A stretch of DNA of 64,000 nucleotides, taken from Centropus unirufus. Its lineage: Eukaryota; Chordata; Aves; Cuculiformes; Centropidae. A program made the position numbers and the translations under genes. Below the pieces are notes generated by a model. The model was not told where the DNA came from. It searched no databases and saw nothing but the letters and a program-made list of their open reading frames with translations. The stretch spans positions 1 through 64,000 of the forward strand of contig VYZI01000492.1 in the NCBI GenBank assembly GCA_013397695.1, given 5' to 3'. This document shows, piece by piece, positions 22,243 to 34,682 of the stretch. Position 1 is the stretch's first letter, and the number at the start of each line of letters is the position of its first letter.

Positions 22243-24596
22243 TGCAGGGGGAATACACTAGAACTATGGCAGTTTTAGAAAGCCTGAATTGATACTGTCT
22301 GGAGGTAAAAAAAGACCTAGGTAAAAATTCTTGTCTATGTTTTCAAAGACATTACAAGCTTGCCAAAATTCTCTTTAATAATTCTGAGTATTCTACATAT
22401 CACAGACTCAAAACATCAAGAGATATCCCATCCTTTTAATTATTGTGTCTCTTTCTCTCAAGGAGATGTCACTATGGGAAAAAAAACAATAAAAAGGAAA
22501 GGGAAATAATGCATATCATTACAATAGGGAAAAAAATAATAATAGGTAATACTCAAAAGGCAAACAAGGTTATTGTGATCTGAAAGCCAGGAAAGGAATA
22601 ATTTCAGCACCAATAAAGCTGTCATCATAAAAGCGTTTTATAGAAAGGGCAAAGAAAGACTGCGATACAAAGGTATTTATCAAATCTGATTTGAAGAATA
22701 AATACATATAAGTTTAGCAAGTTCTGCATCTATCCATCATATTTAGATGGATTTTTACTGTCATGCCTCTGTGTGTTTTAAATATCTGTGGAAAGTAATT
22801 TAGGCATTGTTTACTAAATAGAATATGTTTCAAATTAGAGTCCAGTGCCAAGCAGCTTGATAGTAATTTGTGAGATGAAAGCTTCTCTCAGTATTGACAA
22901 TATCCCTTACAGGAGCAATAAACAAAGATGGCAGTTATGGAAAGCTATCGTCTGCTTTTGACAATAATGCTAGCAATGTTCTTTAATATCTTGTAGCCTT
23001 TACCCACCTTCAGATTGCTTCCCATTAACTCAATAACTAATCACGTTCTTATGCACTTTCCTCTTCCTGCCAAGAAGAGATGCTCTGCACAGACAGCTGA
23101 AGGACGAGAGTAGTTGATGAGTAAAGTCACTGTTGTAAAGAGCCACGGAGGTCTGAAAGGCTCCCCACTAACAGTCTGTGTCAGTGCCTACAGGGCACAA
23201 GGTAGGACACCCCAAAGACCTTCACTGGGTGCTAAACAAAACCCTCAGGATGATGAACAGGGGCTCATTTATCCTTTCTATAAATAAGCCTGTCTTCAGC
23301 CAAGACCCTAGTATTTTTGCCTCTGTGCAGGCTGCCACTGTATCCCAGTGGTGCCTGTAAGCACACGTGTAATTTCATGGATGATGAGAGAGCTCTACCA
23401 CATGTTTTGCAGTAGGGATGTGCCATGCTCTGACACCCATCAGGAGCGCTGGCTGTGTTTTTATTCTCATTGACTACGCAGCACCACCTTAGAGTTTTCT
23501 TTCCTCTCGTGCATTATTTCATGTTAGCTGGTTGATTCGTTGTGATGTGTTTATTCATGTGTTTTATATTGCAGACTAATTGTGAAAGTTGGGAACACTG
23601 GATAAATCAGGTTGAAAATGTGGCATTCCTGGTTTGATGTGTCTGACCACCCAAACTACATCAACGTGTCCATCTCCTTTCATTTTGGATCAAACAACAC
23701 TTAGAGAAAAGAGGACTTTTCTTGGCCACCTCTACACATATGGCCATGAAACACATAGGGTCAAGTACTGTGTCTGGGCACCAGGTTTTGTATCTAGACT
23801 TGATGCCTTATGTGAATGAAGCCCATCCCAGGCATCTGAAGGTTCTCTAGAACAAAAAGTCTGTTTCACTTGCTGTCTCTGCATGAAAGAATGAGAACTG
23901 TTCCCAGGAGCTCTCTAATAGCAGAAGAAACCAAACAAACGTAGAATCTTATAAGGCAGGTGCATTTACAATCCAGATTAATCCCTGCATGTGAGAAACA
24001 CAGGTTACATGCTCTCAGATGTTTAAAATCAGCACAATATGTCCCGAAGACATTTCTCCTCAGGACCTGAATCCTAACCTCTCTTTCACAACCACTCAGT
24101 CCTTGTTGGAGTCCTGGGATGCAGTTTTTGCAGGTTGGAATGATATTCCTGTGCTCAAATTTTGAGACAAGGCAACTTAAGGCCCTTTTAGGAGTTCTGG
24201 AGCAGGTTACGCTGCCCTGAAAACTTGTCATTTAAGATTTACCACCATGTTCATACTTGAACTGTCTTTTTTTCACCTTCTCGCACAATAACTGTGCATA
24301 CCCTCTCCCTGGATCTGGGGTGTATGCAAGTACCCTGTCACAGCAGAGCATTGTGCTTTGATCTGCCAAAGAGCCAAGTGAGCAACAGCAGAGAATTACA
24401 CTCAGCTCTCTCATGTCCCAGACCTATTATTTTAAGAAAATTGTCCCTGAAGGTATTAAATAACCACAAAGTGCTGCTGCAGCAGGCTAAGGATTTACTA
24501 ATAATGTTAAACTAACACATCAGGGTTTTTTGCAAGGTAGCTTTGGCACAGTGCACTGCTAGGAATTGTAAGCACACCTCGAGCTCTCATAGAGGT
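22243..24596. other. Long AT-rich CR1-free stretch
   Basis: No gene recognised. The 22440-23060 part is listed separately as possible conserved non-coding DNA. The frame at 23866-24231 minus (121 residues) is cysteine-rich but resembles no family. Confidence 0.45.
22440..23060. promoter_or_regulatory. Candidate conserved non-coding AT-rich block
   Basis: Repeat-free and AT-rich, with a perfect ATAAAA-GCG-TTTTAT inverted repeat at 22627-22641 and words such as AACAAAG (SOX/TCF-like, near 22922) and GACAATA. Composition alone suggests a possible enhancer block; alignment is needed. Confidence 0.18.
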
Positions 24597-24868
24597 AAAG
24601 TCTCACAAGTAACAAGTGACAGGATGAGAGGAAATGGCCTCAAGTTGTGCCAGAGGAGGTTTAGATTGGATATTAGGCAAAAGTTCTTTACTGGCAGTGT
24701 GGTGAAGCACTGGAACAGGATGCCCAGGGGGGCAGCAGAGTCACCATCCCTGGAGGTGTTAAAAAAATGTGTAGATGTGGTACTTTGGGGCATTGTTTAG
24801 TGGGTACAGTGGTGTTGGACTTGTTAATCTTAGAGTTCTTTTCCAACTTTAATGATCCTACGATTCTA
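24597..24868 (+). mobile_element. CR1 LINE 3' fragment (family B)
   Basis: Reads 'AACAAGTGACAGGATGAGAG', 'GAAATGGCCTCAAGTTGTGC', 'TGGAGGTGTTAAAAAAATGT' and ends TTTTCCAACTTTAATGATCC. The plus frame at 24543-24800 reads DRMRGNGLKLCQRRFRLDIRQKFFTGSVVKHWNRMP, the ORF2 C-terminus. Confidence 0.95.
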
Positions 24869-26962
24869 ACATTTCTAGGGCCAGAGCTGGTGTTGGCTGA
24901 TAACAGCAGATGTAGCCTGCTGATTTTAATGAAGATGTAGTGCTTAACAGAGAATTTGCCTCACCTTACCTGATGTTTCTAAAAGCCTCTTCGGGGCTAA
25001 ATCCTCTAGCTAAATCCAGCAGCTCTCAGGATGATGAGGGAGAAAGTTGTTTAGCAGCTCCTCAAAGCAGATTAAATTCATAGAATATGTCAAACTGGTG
25101 AATGGTGAAAATGATATTGACACTTGGAGAGATACAAATCAATGCAGATTTTCCCTGATATGTATTCAGTTGCTGTCCATGGGAAATGTATGTGTTTCTG
25201 GCAAGGGGATGGAATGAATCACCTGTGATTTGTGAATGGACACAACTTTTCTTTGGTTCTTTTCACTTCTTCCTTTACTAGTGGTCAGTTCTGTGTCTAC
25301 CTGGCTCTGGGCAGCATTGCAGTCATTCAAGGAGAGGAACTGGAGAGAGTGGAGGAGGGATCATGGGGCATCTAATGGAGAGGAGTCAACGCTTGCTGAG
25401 AAAAGGCAGGAGAATATTTTTTCTTTGCTCCAAGAACTGTAAAGTGGGATGAGAAAAGAGAAATGAAATCTACCAGTCTTGCAAGGTAGAGAGATCCCAA
25501 GTAAGTCATACCTGAAAGAGGGACTTAGAAGACACTTTTCAACTATTCAAGAAGTACGATAAAACCCTGTAACATTACATTGCTGTGCCACGATGTGAAC
25601 AAGCACAATGAATAGGAGCACAATCATCACAAGAGCCAAATGGGCTGGACAGAGCCAAACGCTGAAGGAGTATAGAACGGGACAGTTCCCTTGTGGCATG
25701 CCGATCTCCTCTCCTAGTAATCTCTTCTTCCAGGAGAAGAGAAGGCTGTTTATGAGCCTATCCTGAGCCTTTCTTGCCGTGACCAAGACCGACTGAGACT
25801 TTCCCTGTTGAAGAGGAGTCCCAAGATAAGAGAAACTGGCAGGCAAGGGGCCTCAATTAGCTCAGGGAGTCTAGACCAATTCTCAGTGGCGATATGGGTG
25901 ATCAAGTATACTGAACCACCCAGGCTGCTATCAGCATCAAGCCACGCAGAGGCAAGAGGTAGCAGCATGGAGCTGATAAATAAATAGGGGATGCAAATAT
26001 AATTAATGCCATTGTCTATGGCTTTGTGGAGAACAGGTGTGGTTATAGAAATGTTATTTCTTCTTCATTTGGGCTTCTGTAAAGTAGAAGGAAGGAAGCA
26101 CATGTTAACTAGCAAGTGCACTGTAAGCTCATGTGCTGATGTATCTTAGAAGGAAGTGGTGTTGGATGGTCATCAAAAAAGAACTTAGAGTTCACCAGTC
26201 TCATGCTCAAGGTACTTTTATACTCAAGATACTTTTATATTCTCATTAAAGCTTTTTAAGTAAATGTGAAATCACTGCTAATGATATTTGCCTTGGTGGC
26301 AACAGAATGGTAAAAAACAAAAAAAAGGCAGAGAACACATCTACAACAAACAGGATGATAGAAAACAAACATGTTTGTAATGCATAGAAATGTTAGTCCT
26401 TCATGGAAAAGGAACTGCTGCCTTGCCATCAGAAGAGCCTCTGTGTGGAAAGCCATGAGTTTGTTGAGGATGTGGTGTCAGGATGGATTGGCAGCTGAAA
26501 AAGTCATGGGACCAGGATGGCGTATGCGAATTTTGTATATCTTAAATGCACGCAATTTCTAATTTATTTGACTTGTGCTGGGATTTTATGAGTTGTTTTT
26601 CCTCTAATGCAGCCAACCAGACTTCATCACAGGCACTGGCAGGATCATTCAGCTGGTGTTTCCACCACCTGATGTGATTACAGTTCAGGAACAGCAAAGT
26701 CAAGAAAGCTTGTTTTATACAAAAAAGTCCTGTCTGATGGGGCACAGTTGCCTCATAAATGTTGAGATGATCATTTCAGCAGTGGGTTTTCTCCATTCTA
26801 TGCACCTGCTTATATTCATGGTATTTGATGGAGTTAAGTATTTTTGTGGCTTTTGTATAACACCAACTTGGACAAGTTTTAAGGGAGGTAAAAGGATGGG
26901 ACAGACACATAAGTGTTTCCTTTGGAAACCAGGGCAAAAATCTGCTCTTGTGTATTACATGT
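24869..26962. other. Non-coding stretch
   Basis: No gene recognised. The minus frame 25547-25846 (99 residues) has one hydrophobic segment (LALVMIVLLFIVLVHIVA) but no supporting motif. The plus frame 26656-27000 runs into CR1. Confidence 0.45.
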
Positions 26963-27108
26963 TGAGTCACCGCCTCTGGAGGCATTTGAAACATGTGTAG
27001 ATGTGCTACTTAGGGACGTGGTTTAATGGTGGACCTGGCAGTGTTGGATTTATAGTTGGACTTGATGATCCTAAGGTTCTTATCCAAGTTAAATTATTCT
27101 ACAATTCT
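26963..27108 (+). mobile_element. CR1 LINE 3' tail (family B), diverged
   Basis: 'GAGTCACCGCCTCTGGAGGC', 'TGTGTAGATGTGCTACTTAG', 'GGGACGTGGTTTAATGGTGG' and 'TTGGACTTGATGATCCTAAG', ending in a degraded octamer tail (ATTATTCTACAATTCT). Confidence 0.88.
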
Positions 27109-27491
27109 CTTCTTGATATAGACAGTAAAATATGACAAGGTTTTTGGTCTGATTGATTTTTTTTAGCCATGTTAATGATATCCTAGCAGTAGTATCTAAA
27201 ACAATTAAAAACAATGAAGGTATTTATAAACACTATGTATTTTGACAACGTCGCAGTAGTAACTTTTAAATGCTTGTCTGGTTATATGAGGATTTTAAAT
27301 TCGAGCCATGTTTTACAGACAAGAAGGCAAGGAGATAGCATCATCAAAATGTCCTGGGAGAGACTGGGAGTTTGCTATGGATGCAGGTACCCAAGACACG
27401 ATGGCAGATATGTGAAGCATTTCCCAGGGTGCTCCAAGGTTACTCTCTGTGTGCATAAAACCTTAGAAATACAAGTAGTTGGACATCTCAA
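27109..27491. other. Non-coding spacer
   Basis: Nothing recognisable; AT-rich at its left end. Confidence 0.5.
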
Positions 27492-27667
27492 AGAAGTTGT
27501 GGTTGTTGCTTCCCTGGAGGTGTTCAAGGCAAAGTTGGATGAGGCTTTGAGCACTGCATTGAATTGGAATGTGGAATTGGAATGTGTCCCTGCCCATGGT
27601 AGGGGAATTGGAACTGGGTAACCTTTAACATCTCCTGCAATCCAAACCACTCTATAATTCTATAATC
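27492..27667 (+). mobile_element. CR1 LINE 3' tail (family A) with internal 13-bp duplication
   Basis: 'TTCCCTGGAGGTGTTCAAGG', 'AAGTTGGATGAGGCTTTGAG', 'CTGCCCATGGTAGGGGAATT', ending CCACTCTATAATTCTATAAT. GAATTGGAATGTG is tandemly duplicated at 27561-27573 and 27574-27586, replacing the usual 'AACCTGATCCAGTGGAAGGTG' segment. Confidence 0.9.
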
Positions 27668-27947
27668 TACTCATCTCTTTCCCCATGTGTGTTCTTCGGG
27701 TTCTGTTGAAGCCCTTGCTAAACAGCTACATGTCTGCGCATGCCAGTAGTTGGGTATCAGAGCTCCACTGATATAGATGCCTTTGCACATTCATCTCTCT
27801 CAGTACGGCTGGCAACTGTTTAAATGAAGACCACAAAGGCATTCTTACACTGCCTGCTGCAGCCAAGTGTTTTATGGCTTTACTTAGAACTTTCACTGCC
27901 CATAACATTGCTGGGGAGGCAGGGAGGTGCTGGTGAGAAAAAATATT

Positions 27948-28190
27948 CATAGAATCATAGAATCACCAGGTTGGAAAAGACCTCTGAGATCATCGAGTCC
28001 AACCATACCTGTCCACCACTAAACCATATTGCCAAGCACTTCATTTACCTGTCTTTTAAGTAGCCCCAGGGATGGCGATTCCACCACCTTCCTGGGCAGC
28101 CTGCTCCAGCACCTGATGACCTTTTCAGTGAAATTTTTTTTTCCTGATGTCTAACCTGAGCCTCCCCTGGCACAACTTGAGGCCATTCAC
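27948..28190 (-). mobile_element. CR1 LINE 3' tail (family C)
   Basis: Antisense tail TCATAGAATCATAGAATCAC, then 'CAGGTTGGAAAAGACCTCTG', 'GTCCACCACTAAACCATATT', 'CCTGGGCAGCCTGCTCCAGC' and 'CCTGGCACAACTTGAGGCCA'. The low divergence suggests a relatively young insertion. Confidence 0.95.
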
Positions 28191-31100
28191 CGGGGGTTTC
28201 TGAACAGTCCAAAGTCTGCCCTCCAGAAGTCTAAGCTTGGATGACACTTGCTATGAAGGATGGAAGTGTAAGAAGGAGAAAGTCACCTCGTAGGTTACCA
28301 GGACATGAACGTAACATATTAAAGAGGAAATTCTCATGTGTCTGGTATGAGGAAAAAATTAGATGGCATGGGGAAAGTGTTGGCAAATTTCTATGTTAGA
28401 CCTTCCTTTACTGCTGAAGTTATAAATTACAGGACTTTCTCCACCTCAAAAAAGAGAAAGCAAAACCTCCCTCCTGAAATTTGTCTCAGCAGCAGTTTCC
28501 ACCAGCAAGTTAGCTGCAAAGGGTATTGCTTGTCAACTGTCACTGCTGTTTCACTGTTCTCTTTGCATTAAGTGAGAGCTGAACATAGTGGGCAGCTCAG
28601 AGAAGGAAAGAAGATCCTGGTTTATTTATTCCATACTTGCCAGTCCCATGGCTGAAGGCCCTGCCTGAGTAACAAGATTAACAGTTTCAGGTCACTTCCA
28701 TCATCAGAAGCATCTGTTCTGACTAATGGCATAACTGTATCACCCTTCCAACTCTGGGTTTGCCCAAGGCTGCAGCACTTTTTGTGTTCAGTCTGTGACC
28801 AGTTATATTGTGTGCAGCATCTGTCAGAGGAAATGATGTTGAGACATTAACCTGGCTGGCCCGGGGGCTGGTGCGTACTCAATCTGCTCTTGTCTTGCAG
28901 AGTCCTTAGCCCTTATGAACGCGCTCCAGCAGCCTTGGGGATACCATGGACTCAACAGTTGTCTGCCCTGCTTCCCCTTCTCTGTGTTTTTGCATTGCAG
29001 CTCAGCTCTGAAAATTCTGTCCCATGTTCTGGGTCAGCCACCTCCACTGTGGCATTTCACACTCAGATTTCCAGAGCAGGAGAGGTGCACCAGCAGCCCA
29101 GTCAAGCTGGAAAGCTGTATGTTTCTCTATATCTGCTAGCCCCATACCACACCATTTAGTGTGGCAGGATCAGGAGCAGAGTATGCTTACCCCAGTGTTC
29201 ACAGTCTGCATGGCACACTGGTGAGCCTATGAGTAAAAAAAGTGTTGATTCAGCTTCTGTAAAATGATTTTTAACTGAGGCATCATCTCCATCAGTGTGG
29301 AGCCTTGGTTGCTGAAAGAGCTTTCTGAAGTCTTGCTGGGGAGCTGGATTCCTCAGCTGGATCACTTTGCAGAGAGCCCTTTCCCCAGCTCCTTAAGAGG
29401 CAAGTCAAATCACAAACTGTGGTGCATTCACCTCTCTGTCTCCTGGTCAGACCTCACTGCTGGTGTGCTCTACAGCTGGATGCATTACTTTAGTAAAAAG
29501 AGGCAGAAAAAAGGATCTGAGTTCATAGCCTCCAATTCTGGTTGTTTTTACAGACTATTCTTACAGTTGCCAGCCCCTGGCCAAGCCAAGTCCATTTTTT
29601 CCCTTAATTTTGCATCTCTGCACCAATTGACTTTGGTCTACAAGAAGACATGAAGTACTGATTTTGGTGATAGTTAGTGTGTGTGTAAGGTGTCTTTCCC
29701 TTTCACCTTCTTTCCCCAAGACACTTGGCATCACTTAGCTAAGGTTTTAGTGCTGCTGGAGCCAGGCACTTTGCTCTGCCTGGTTTCCTACTTACACTAA
29801 GCATTCTTGGAACATAATGACCTCAGAGACATCTACTAGCGTGTTGCTTGGAGTGTAAGCTTCAAGCTTAGAGAGACTCAGCTAAATGGTGGCAGTCCAC
29901 AAAGCAATCAAATATTCTTATTTTATCAGGAGAATGTGTTAAAAGAAGGCTTTACCAAATTGCCTAGTTTCTCAGACACCCAACTGAGATATCCTGAAGA
30001 AATCTGTTTCATAAGAAAAGTTGAAAATTCGCTCCCTGAAAATCAGACCCTATAAAGCATGTCAAAATGCAAACCACAAGATTAGTATCTAGATCACAAA
30101 ATATTCAGAGAAGTCTTAGCTGAGGCTCTCCTTCAGTAGATGAGGCAGCCCTTAGCATGATGATTTCCAACACCCGAGATCCTGCCTGGCTGATTTCTCT
30201 ACTGCGGAAGTAAGAAATATTTGCTAAATTAAGAGACCAAGTACTTTCTTGTCATGTAAGTTCAGTCTACCTTATTAATTATGATTCCATTAATTTGCTG
30301 TGTGACTCTTGCTGGGCACTAGATGTCACTAATAATGAGTAAGAAAGAGGAAAATCAGGGGAAGTTCTTGGGGAGTATAATTGTTACAGGGCTTTGTGCC
30401 TGGGAGTGCCTCAATCTGGACCCCTGTTGGCAAAAGAATGGCATTCAAATGCATGCATAGCTTAAAGCAAAGCTTTAATTGGAGGTTTCTTGGTATGGAG
30501 AGGCATCAAATGCACTCCAGAGTTTTAACGAGGTAACGAGTCCTACCTGGGATGCATTTCTAGAAATGAGGAACCATTGCTCACCCACTTCTGTCAGCAG
30601 GAGTGTTATTGTCCAGAGCAAAGAGCAATGAAAGTCTCAGCACTGATGTTTCAGTTTTTGCTGTCTGCCTTAAACACACTTTACACAAAACAGGTCCAGA
30701 GCAAGGGAGCTCTTTGCAGTGTTGAGAACAAGACACGTGTGAACAGGCTTTCCTATCTCCCAGGCCATCAAATTAGTCCCAACTGGGACAGAGTAGGCAA
30801 TTGATATTGCAAGAGTCTTCCCAAAGTGATAGAGTGCCACACATCACTTACCGTTTTTTTTCAAGTGCATGGAAATCTTCCTTCCTTATTTCCCATCTCT
30901 GGAGAGAAAAAGAGTGGACATGAACAGGCCAACATAAAATGCTGACAAGTTCTTGTACAGAGGTCTGCTCAGGAATCTCTGCAACACGGGGACAGGCAGC
31001 ACCTTGCCTGTGCTCCCAAGGAGACCAGGATAGTGCTATGTCATATGGGATCTCCTGAGGAGCAGGGAGTCATCACATGTCTGAGATTTGGGGCGTATTC

Positions 31101-31581
31101 ACTGAGGCACAGGGCAGTGTTGAGCAAACCACTGATCTGACATTTTAATCATACATAAGAAATATCTTTATGACACTTGATGATGCATCTTCTGACACAG
31201 TGCCCATTGCTTTTGGAGGAGAAGCCAGCACACATCACACACTTCAGGGACTTTGGGGAACTCGCTGCTTGTTAGCTTAAGCCCATGGCTCAGTGCTGAT
31301 TTAATCCAATAAATGCAACTACCATCACACCATTAGTTTGATGAATAGATGCAGCCACAGCCTTAGATGTGTTTAGCTCAGGAGCAAATCCATTAGGGAG
31401 TGAAGGTCATCCAGCCCTGTTCCTCCATATGTCAACTGTATCCAGCTCTGCTCTTGGGGCACTTTCAAGTTATGTTTCTTTCAGCCCTAAGCTGTGTCTT
31501 CACTGGGAACGTAGGTAAGCTGTGCCAGAAAGAAAGACAACACAGGAATGAACATTCCCTGGGAAGTAACTAGTCAAGCAG
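28191..31581. other. Longest CR1-free stretch, 3.4 kb
   Basis: No gene or repeat recognised. Frames up to 118 residues (29297-29653) resemble no family. A good acceptor-like sequence CTTGTCTTGCAG ends at 28900, but no matching donor or conserved frame follows. TAAGCTT-C-AAGCTTA at 29856-29870 is a small palindrome. Confidence 0.45.
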
Positions 31582-31828
31582 TAAACTTGAAAGATGGGAA
31601 ATTTAGATCAGATATTTGGAAGAAATATTTTACTGTGAGGGTGCTGAGGCACTGGAACGGTTGCCAAGAGAAGTCGTGACTGTCCCCTGCCTGGAGGTGT
31701 TCAAGGCTAAGTTGGGTGTGGCTTTGAGCAACCTGATCCAGTGGAAGGTGTCCACGGCCATGGCAGGGTGTTTGGAACTGGATGGTTTTTAAGGTGTCTT
31801 CCAACCCAAACCATTCTATGATTCTATA
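31582..31828 (+). mobile_element. CR1 LINE 3' tail (family A)
   Basis: 'ACTTGAAAGATGGGAAATTT', 'GAGGGTGCTGAGGCACTGGA', 'CCTGGAGGTGTTCAAGGCTA', ending AACCCAAACCATTCTATGAT. Confidence 0.94.
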
Positions 31829-32881
31829 AGCCTAACCTTAGATCCACATCCAGTGGTAAGGTACTTACAGATCTCCATGAACAGAATTGCCAGTCTGCAT
31901 GGTTCTAGCCCATTGTCTCAGTCCTATGCACCCATTCAATTTGTCTGTTTATGGAGACATAAGGATGGGCTGGACAAGGCCATACTTCACCCTAACACTC
32001 TCAGCAATGTGCAGCAAGATGAGCTCAAGCAGTGCCATCAACAGAGGGGGAGACAAAATACTGACAATGAGAGGTTGAGATAAGACACTCAGACTCTTAG
32101 TTTCTAGAGCTGATATACTGATTTTCTGAGCCTTCCCTACAGTAATTCATCTGTATCTCCTGGCTGACAAAGAAACCTCTGCAGATTCAGAGAGGGCAAT
32201 CAGCAGCCCAGCTGGCCATCTCCTGGTTCCTTTTCATTTGGTGCCTAGTTTTCTTTTTCTGTGATTGTTTTTTCTGCCCCTTGGCAGAAATACCTACCAC
32301 ATACCAGCGGTGAAATCCAACATTTCAGAAGTTGTTTTTGTTTTGAATCCAATTTCAGCATAAAATGCTCTTCCCTCTCCCTCCGCCAGAAATGTTTAAG
32401 AAGAATAATCAAACAGGATGATCTTGACAGCATCAAATAATTTGGTGTCAACCATTCTTAAATGCTGCATTTCCATAAGGTACACACATTTTCCTGCTAT
32501 AATAACAAAGCATTATACCAGCAAATATTAAAGACNNNNNNNNATTAATATTTTATATTATCCTGGAAGTTCAAGTGAAATTAATGGAAATGGGTGAATC
32601 TAAAGAGGAATTTATTTACTTTACAGGTTGAGATGATTTGGTTTTATCAAAAGGAACTTTGCAAGAGTTTTTTCAAGTACTTTCCTTGTTCCAGTTTGCA
32701 ATCTTATTGAAACTTACACACTTTAGAGAAAATGAAAGGCAAATGCCCTGTTGTGGAGAAAGGGCATATGCTGGAAAAGCTCCAACCAATATTACTTCTG
32801 CCTCAAAACCATCTCATCCCGTGCCCAGAGTCCTTCTCTCTCTCAACTATTGCTGACATAAAGAAAACGGATCTGTTTAAG
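31829..32881. other. Non-coding spacer containing an 8-N gap
   Basis: No gene recognised. The gap at 32536-32543 lies in AT-rich DNA (AAATATTAAA before it, ATTAATATTTTA after). Confidence 0.5.
32536..32543. other. Assembly gap (8 N)
   Basis: Eight N lie between AT-rich flanks that partly complement each other. The real length is unknown. Confidence 0.97.
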
Positions 32882-33335
32882 GGAGTCTAGAGGAGGCCAT
32901 GAAGATGACCAGAAGGCTGGAGCACCTCCCATGCAAGTACAGGCTGAGAGAGTTAGGCTTGTTCAGCCTAGAGAAGAGAAGGCTGTGGGGAGACCTTAGA
33001 GCAGCCTTCCAGTACTGAAAGGGGCTACAGGAGAGGTGGGGAGCGGATCATGGTCAGGGAGTGCAGGAATAGTACAGGGAGGAACAATTTTAAGCTGACA
33101 GACGGGAGATTTAGATGAGAACTTAGGAAGAAATGTTTTCCTGTGAGGTTGGTGAGGCACTGGCACAGGCTGCCCAGAGAACTGGTGACTGCCCCATCCC
33201 TGGAAGTGTTCAAGGCCAGATTGGATAGGGCTTTGAGCAACCTGATGCAGTGGAAGGTATCCTTCCCCGCTGGCAGGGGGCTTGGAACAGAATGATCTTT
33301 AAGGTCCTTTCCAACCTAATCCATTATATGATTCT
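32882..33335 (+). mobile_element. CR1 LINE 3' fragment (family A), about 450 bp
   Basis: 'AGTCTAGAGGAGGCCATGAA', 'GGCTGGAGCACCTCCCATGC', 'CAGCCTAGAGAAGAGAAGGC', 'CTTCCAGTACTGAAAGGGGC', 'TGCCCAGAGAACTGGTGACT', ending AACCTAATCCATTATATGAT. It begins at about the same ORF2 point as the copy at 4384. Confidence 0.96.
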
Positions 33336-34537
33336 GATATTTGCATCACATCAAAAGCTCAAGGGCAATTCTGCTGGGTGATCAACACGGCCTCTGCACA
33401 AATCCATCTCAACTCCAGTTAACCTGGAGGGAGATGATAATTTCAATCCACCAGACACCTTCATTACAGGGCAGCCACTTTCTGTGGTGGAAGCGAGGCC
33501 ATGAGGAAGGCAGAAGCCTTGGTGGGATGGTGGTTTCCACCACTGCCACCCTTTCACACAAGTAAGGCTCTTCCTGACGCGTGGTGTTTGACCGTGATGC
33601 TGTTCATGATAACAGTGTCTGACAGTCATGAGAAGTTGGGGGTTACAGGCGGTTCACAGAGTGAATCCAGATCTTCTTTCAGCACCAGCTCACCACCACA
33701 GTAATCTCCTTTGCTATATTCCTTCTACAGTGGTTTGAGTAGTTATTTATGTCCTCTTGTCTGTGTATCAGACCTTTGTGAGCTGGGATATGTTTACTCT
33801 GTTCCCCTGAGTAAGAATTCCTATTCTCTTCAATGGGGAGAGGAATGCTGAATTTCAGTAATTATGAAGCTACTTAAGCAGAAAATCCATGACTCCAAAA
33901 CATACAAAGACACTCACTAGGCTTCTCAGTAATCCATGGACCAGTAAGGGGCTGACAAGTAATGCATCATTCTCCCTACCCAGAATGAATTGATTCTGTC
34001 ACCAGCAAACTAAATGCAATCAGGCTCTTGACTTGAATCATAAATCGTATTTAAGTCACAGTTAGCTGGAAAGTGAACAGATAAAGAAAAGGAAAAAAGC
34101 AGGAAGGACCAGCAAATAATCATCAAAAAGGAGGGGAAATTTAAATATTTTATTTCAATATATGGAATATTTTCTAGTTTTCAGAACTACATGGAGGAGG
34201 AAAGTAGAATTATAGTATGTTTGTATAATATATGCTGTCATCCTATGTTTTTCCACTACAACCAAAGTGCCTGACCAAGTGATTATAGGGGTGTCTAGGT
34301 CCCGGGAGCCCTGTTAGGCCTAATATGCTGAGAAAAGCATCTTATTTTTGTAGACCAGTCGACTGTGTAGACAGACACTGAGACAAAAGCCCTTGCTAAA
34401 AAAAAATCCAAACCAAACCAAACCAAACAAAAAAAAAACCCAACCAAAATCATGTGGAGGAAATTTACAAAGCGAGGATCTACAGAAGCTCCTGCTATTT
34501 GGAGAGATAGACTGCAGTCACACAGCGGTTCCTACAC
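33336..34537. other. Non-coding spacer, A-rich at right
   Basis: Nothing gene-like. It holds the CCAAA simple repeat listed separately and an AT-rich tract around 34140-34240. Confidence 0.5.
34398..34440 (+). repeat. A-rich / (CCAAA)4 low-complexity repeat
   Basis: Nine A, then four CCAAA units at 34408-34427, then another A-run and CC-AACC remnants. Confidence 0.9.
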
Positions 34538-34682
34538 TCACAAAGTCATTCAGTTGGAAATGACCATTGAGATCATTGCATCCAACCATATCTGCCCACA
34601 ACTAAACCAGATCCCTGAGCACCTCCCTTACTCATCTTTTAAATACCTCCAGAGGGGGTGACACAACCACTTCCCTCGGTAG
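34538..34682 (-). mobile_element. CR1 LINE 3' tail (family C), diverged
   Basis: 'TCATTCAGTTGGAAATGACC', 'TTGAGATCATTGCATCCAAC', 'CCACAACTAAACCAGATCCC', 'ATCTTTTAAATACCTCCAGA', 'ACCACTTCCCTCGGTAGCC'. The octamer tail has decayed. Confidence 0.88.

Noticed and set aside
25547..25846. Minus frame with a hydrophobic segment (LALVMIVLLFIVLVHIVA), considered as a membrane protein or old retroviral envelope tail.
   Set aside because: No envelope motifs, no LTR, no flanking gag or pol remnants; a single hydrophobic run in AT-rich DNA is common by chance.
27492..28190. Convergent CR1 pair considered as a foldback source.
   Set aside because: The two copies belong to different 3' families (A and C), so extended pairing is unlikely.
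28901..29159. Possible exon after the acceptor-like CTTGTCTTGCAG ending at 28900, with open frames of 74-89 residues.
   Set aside because: No convincing donor, three overlapping registers are equally open, and no family resemblance.
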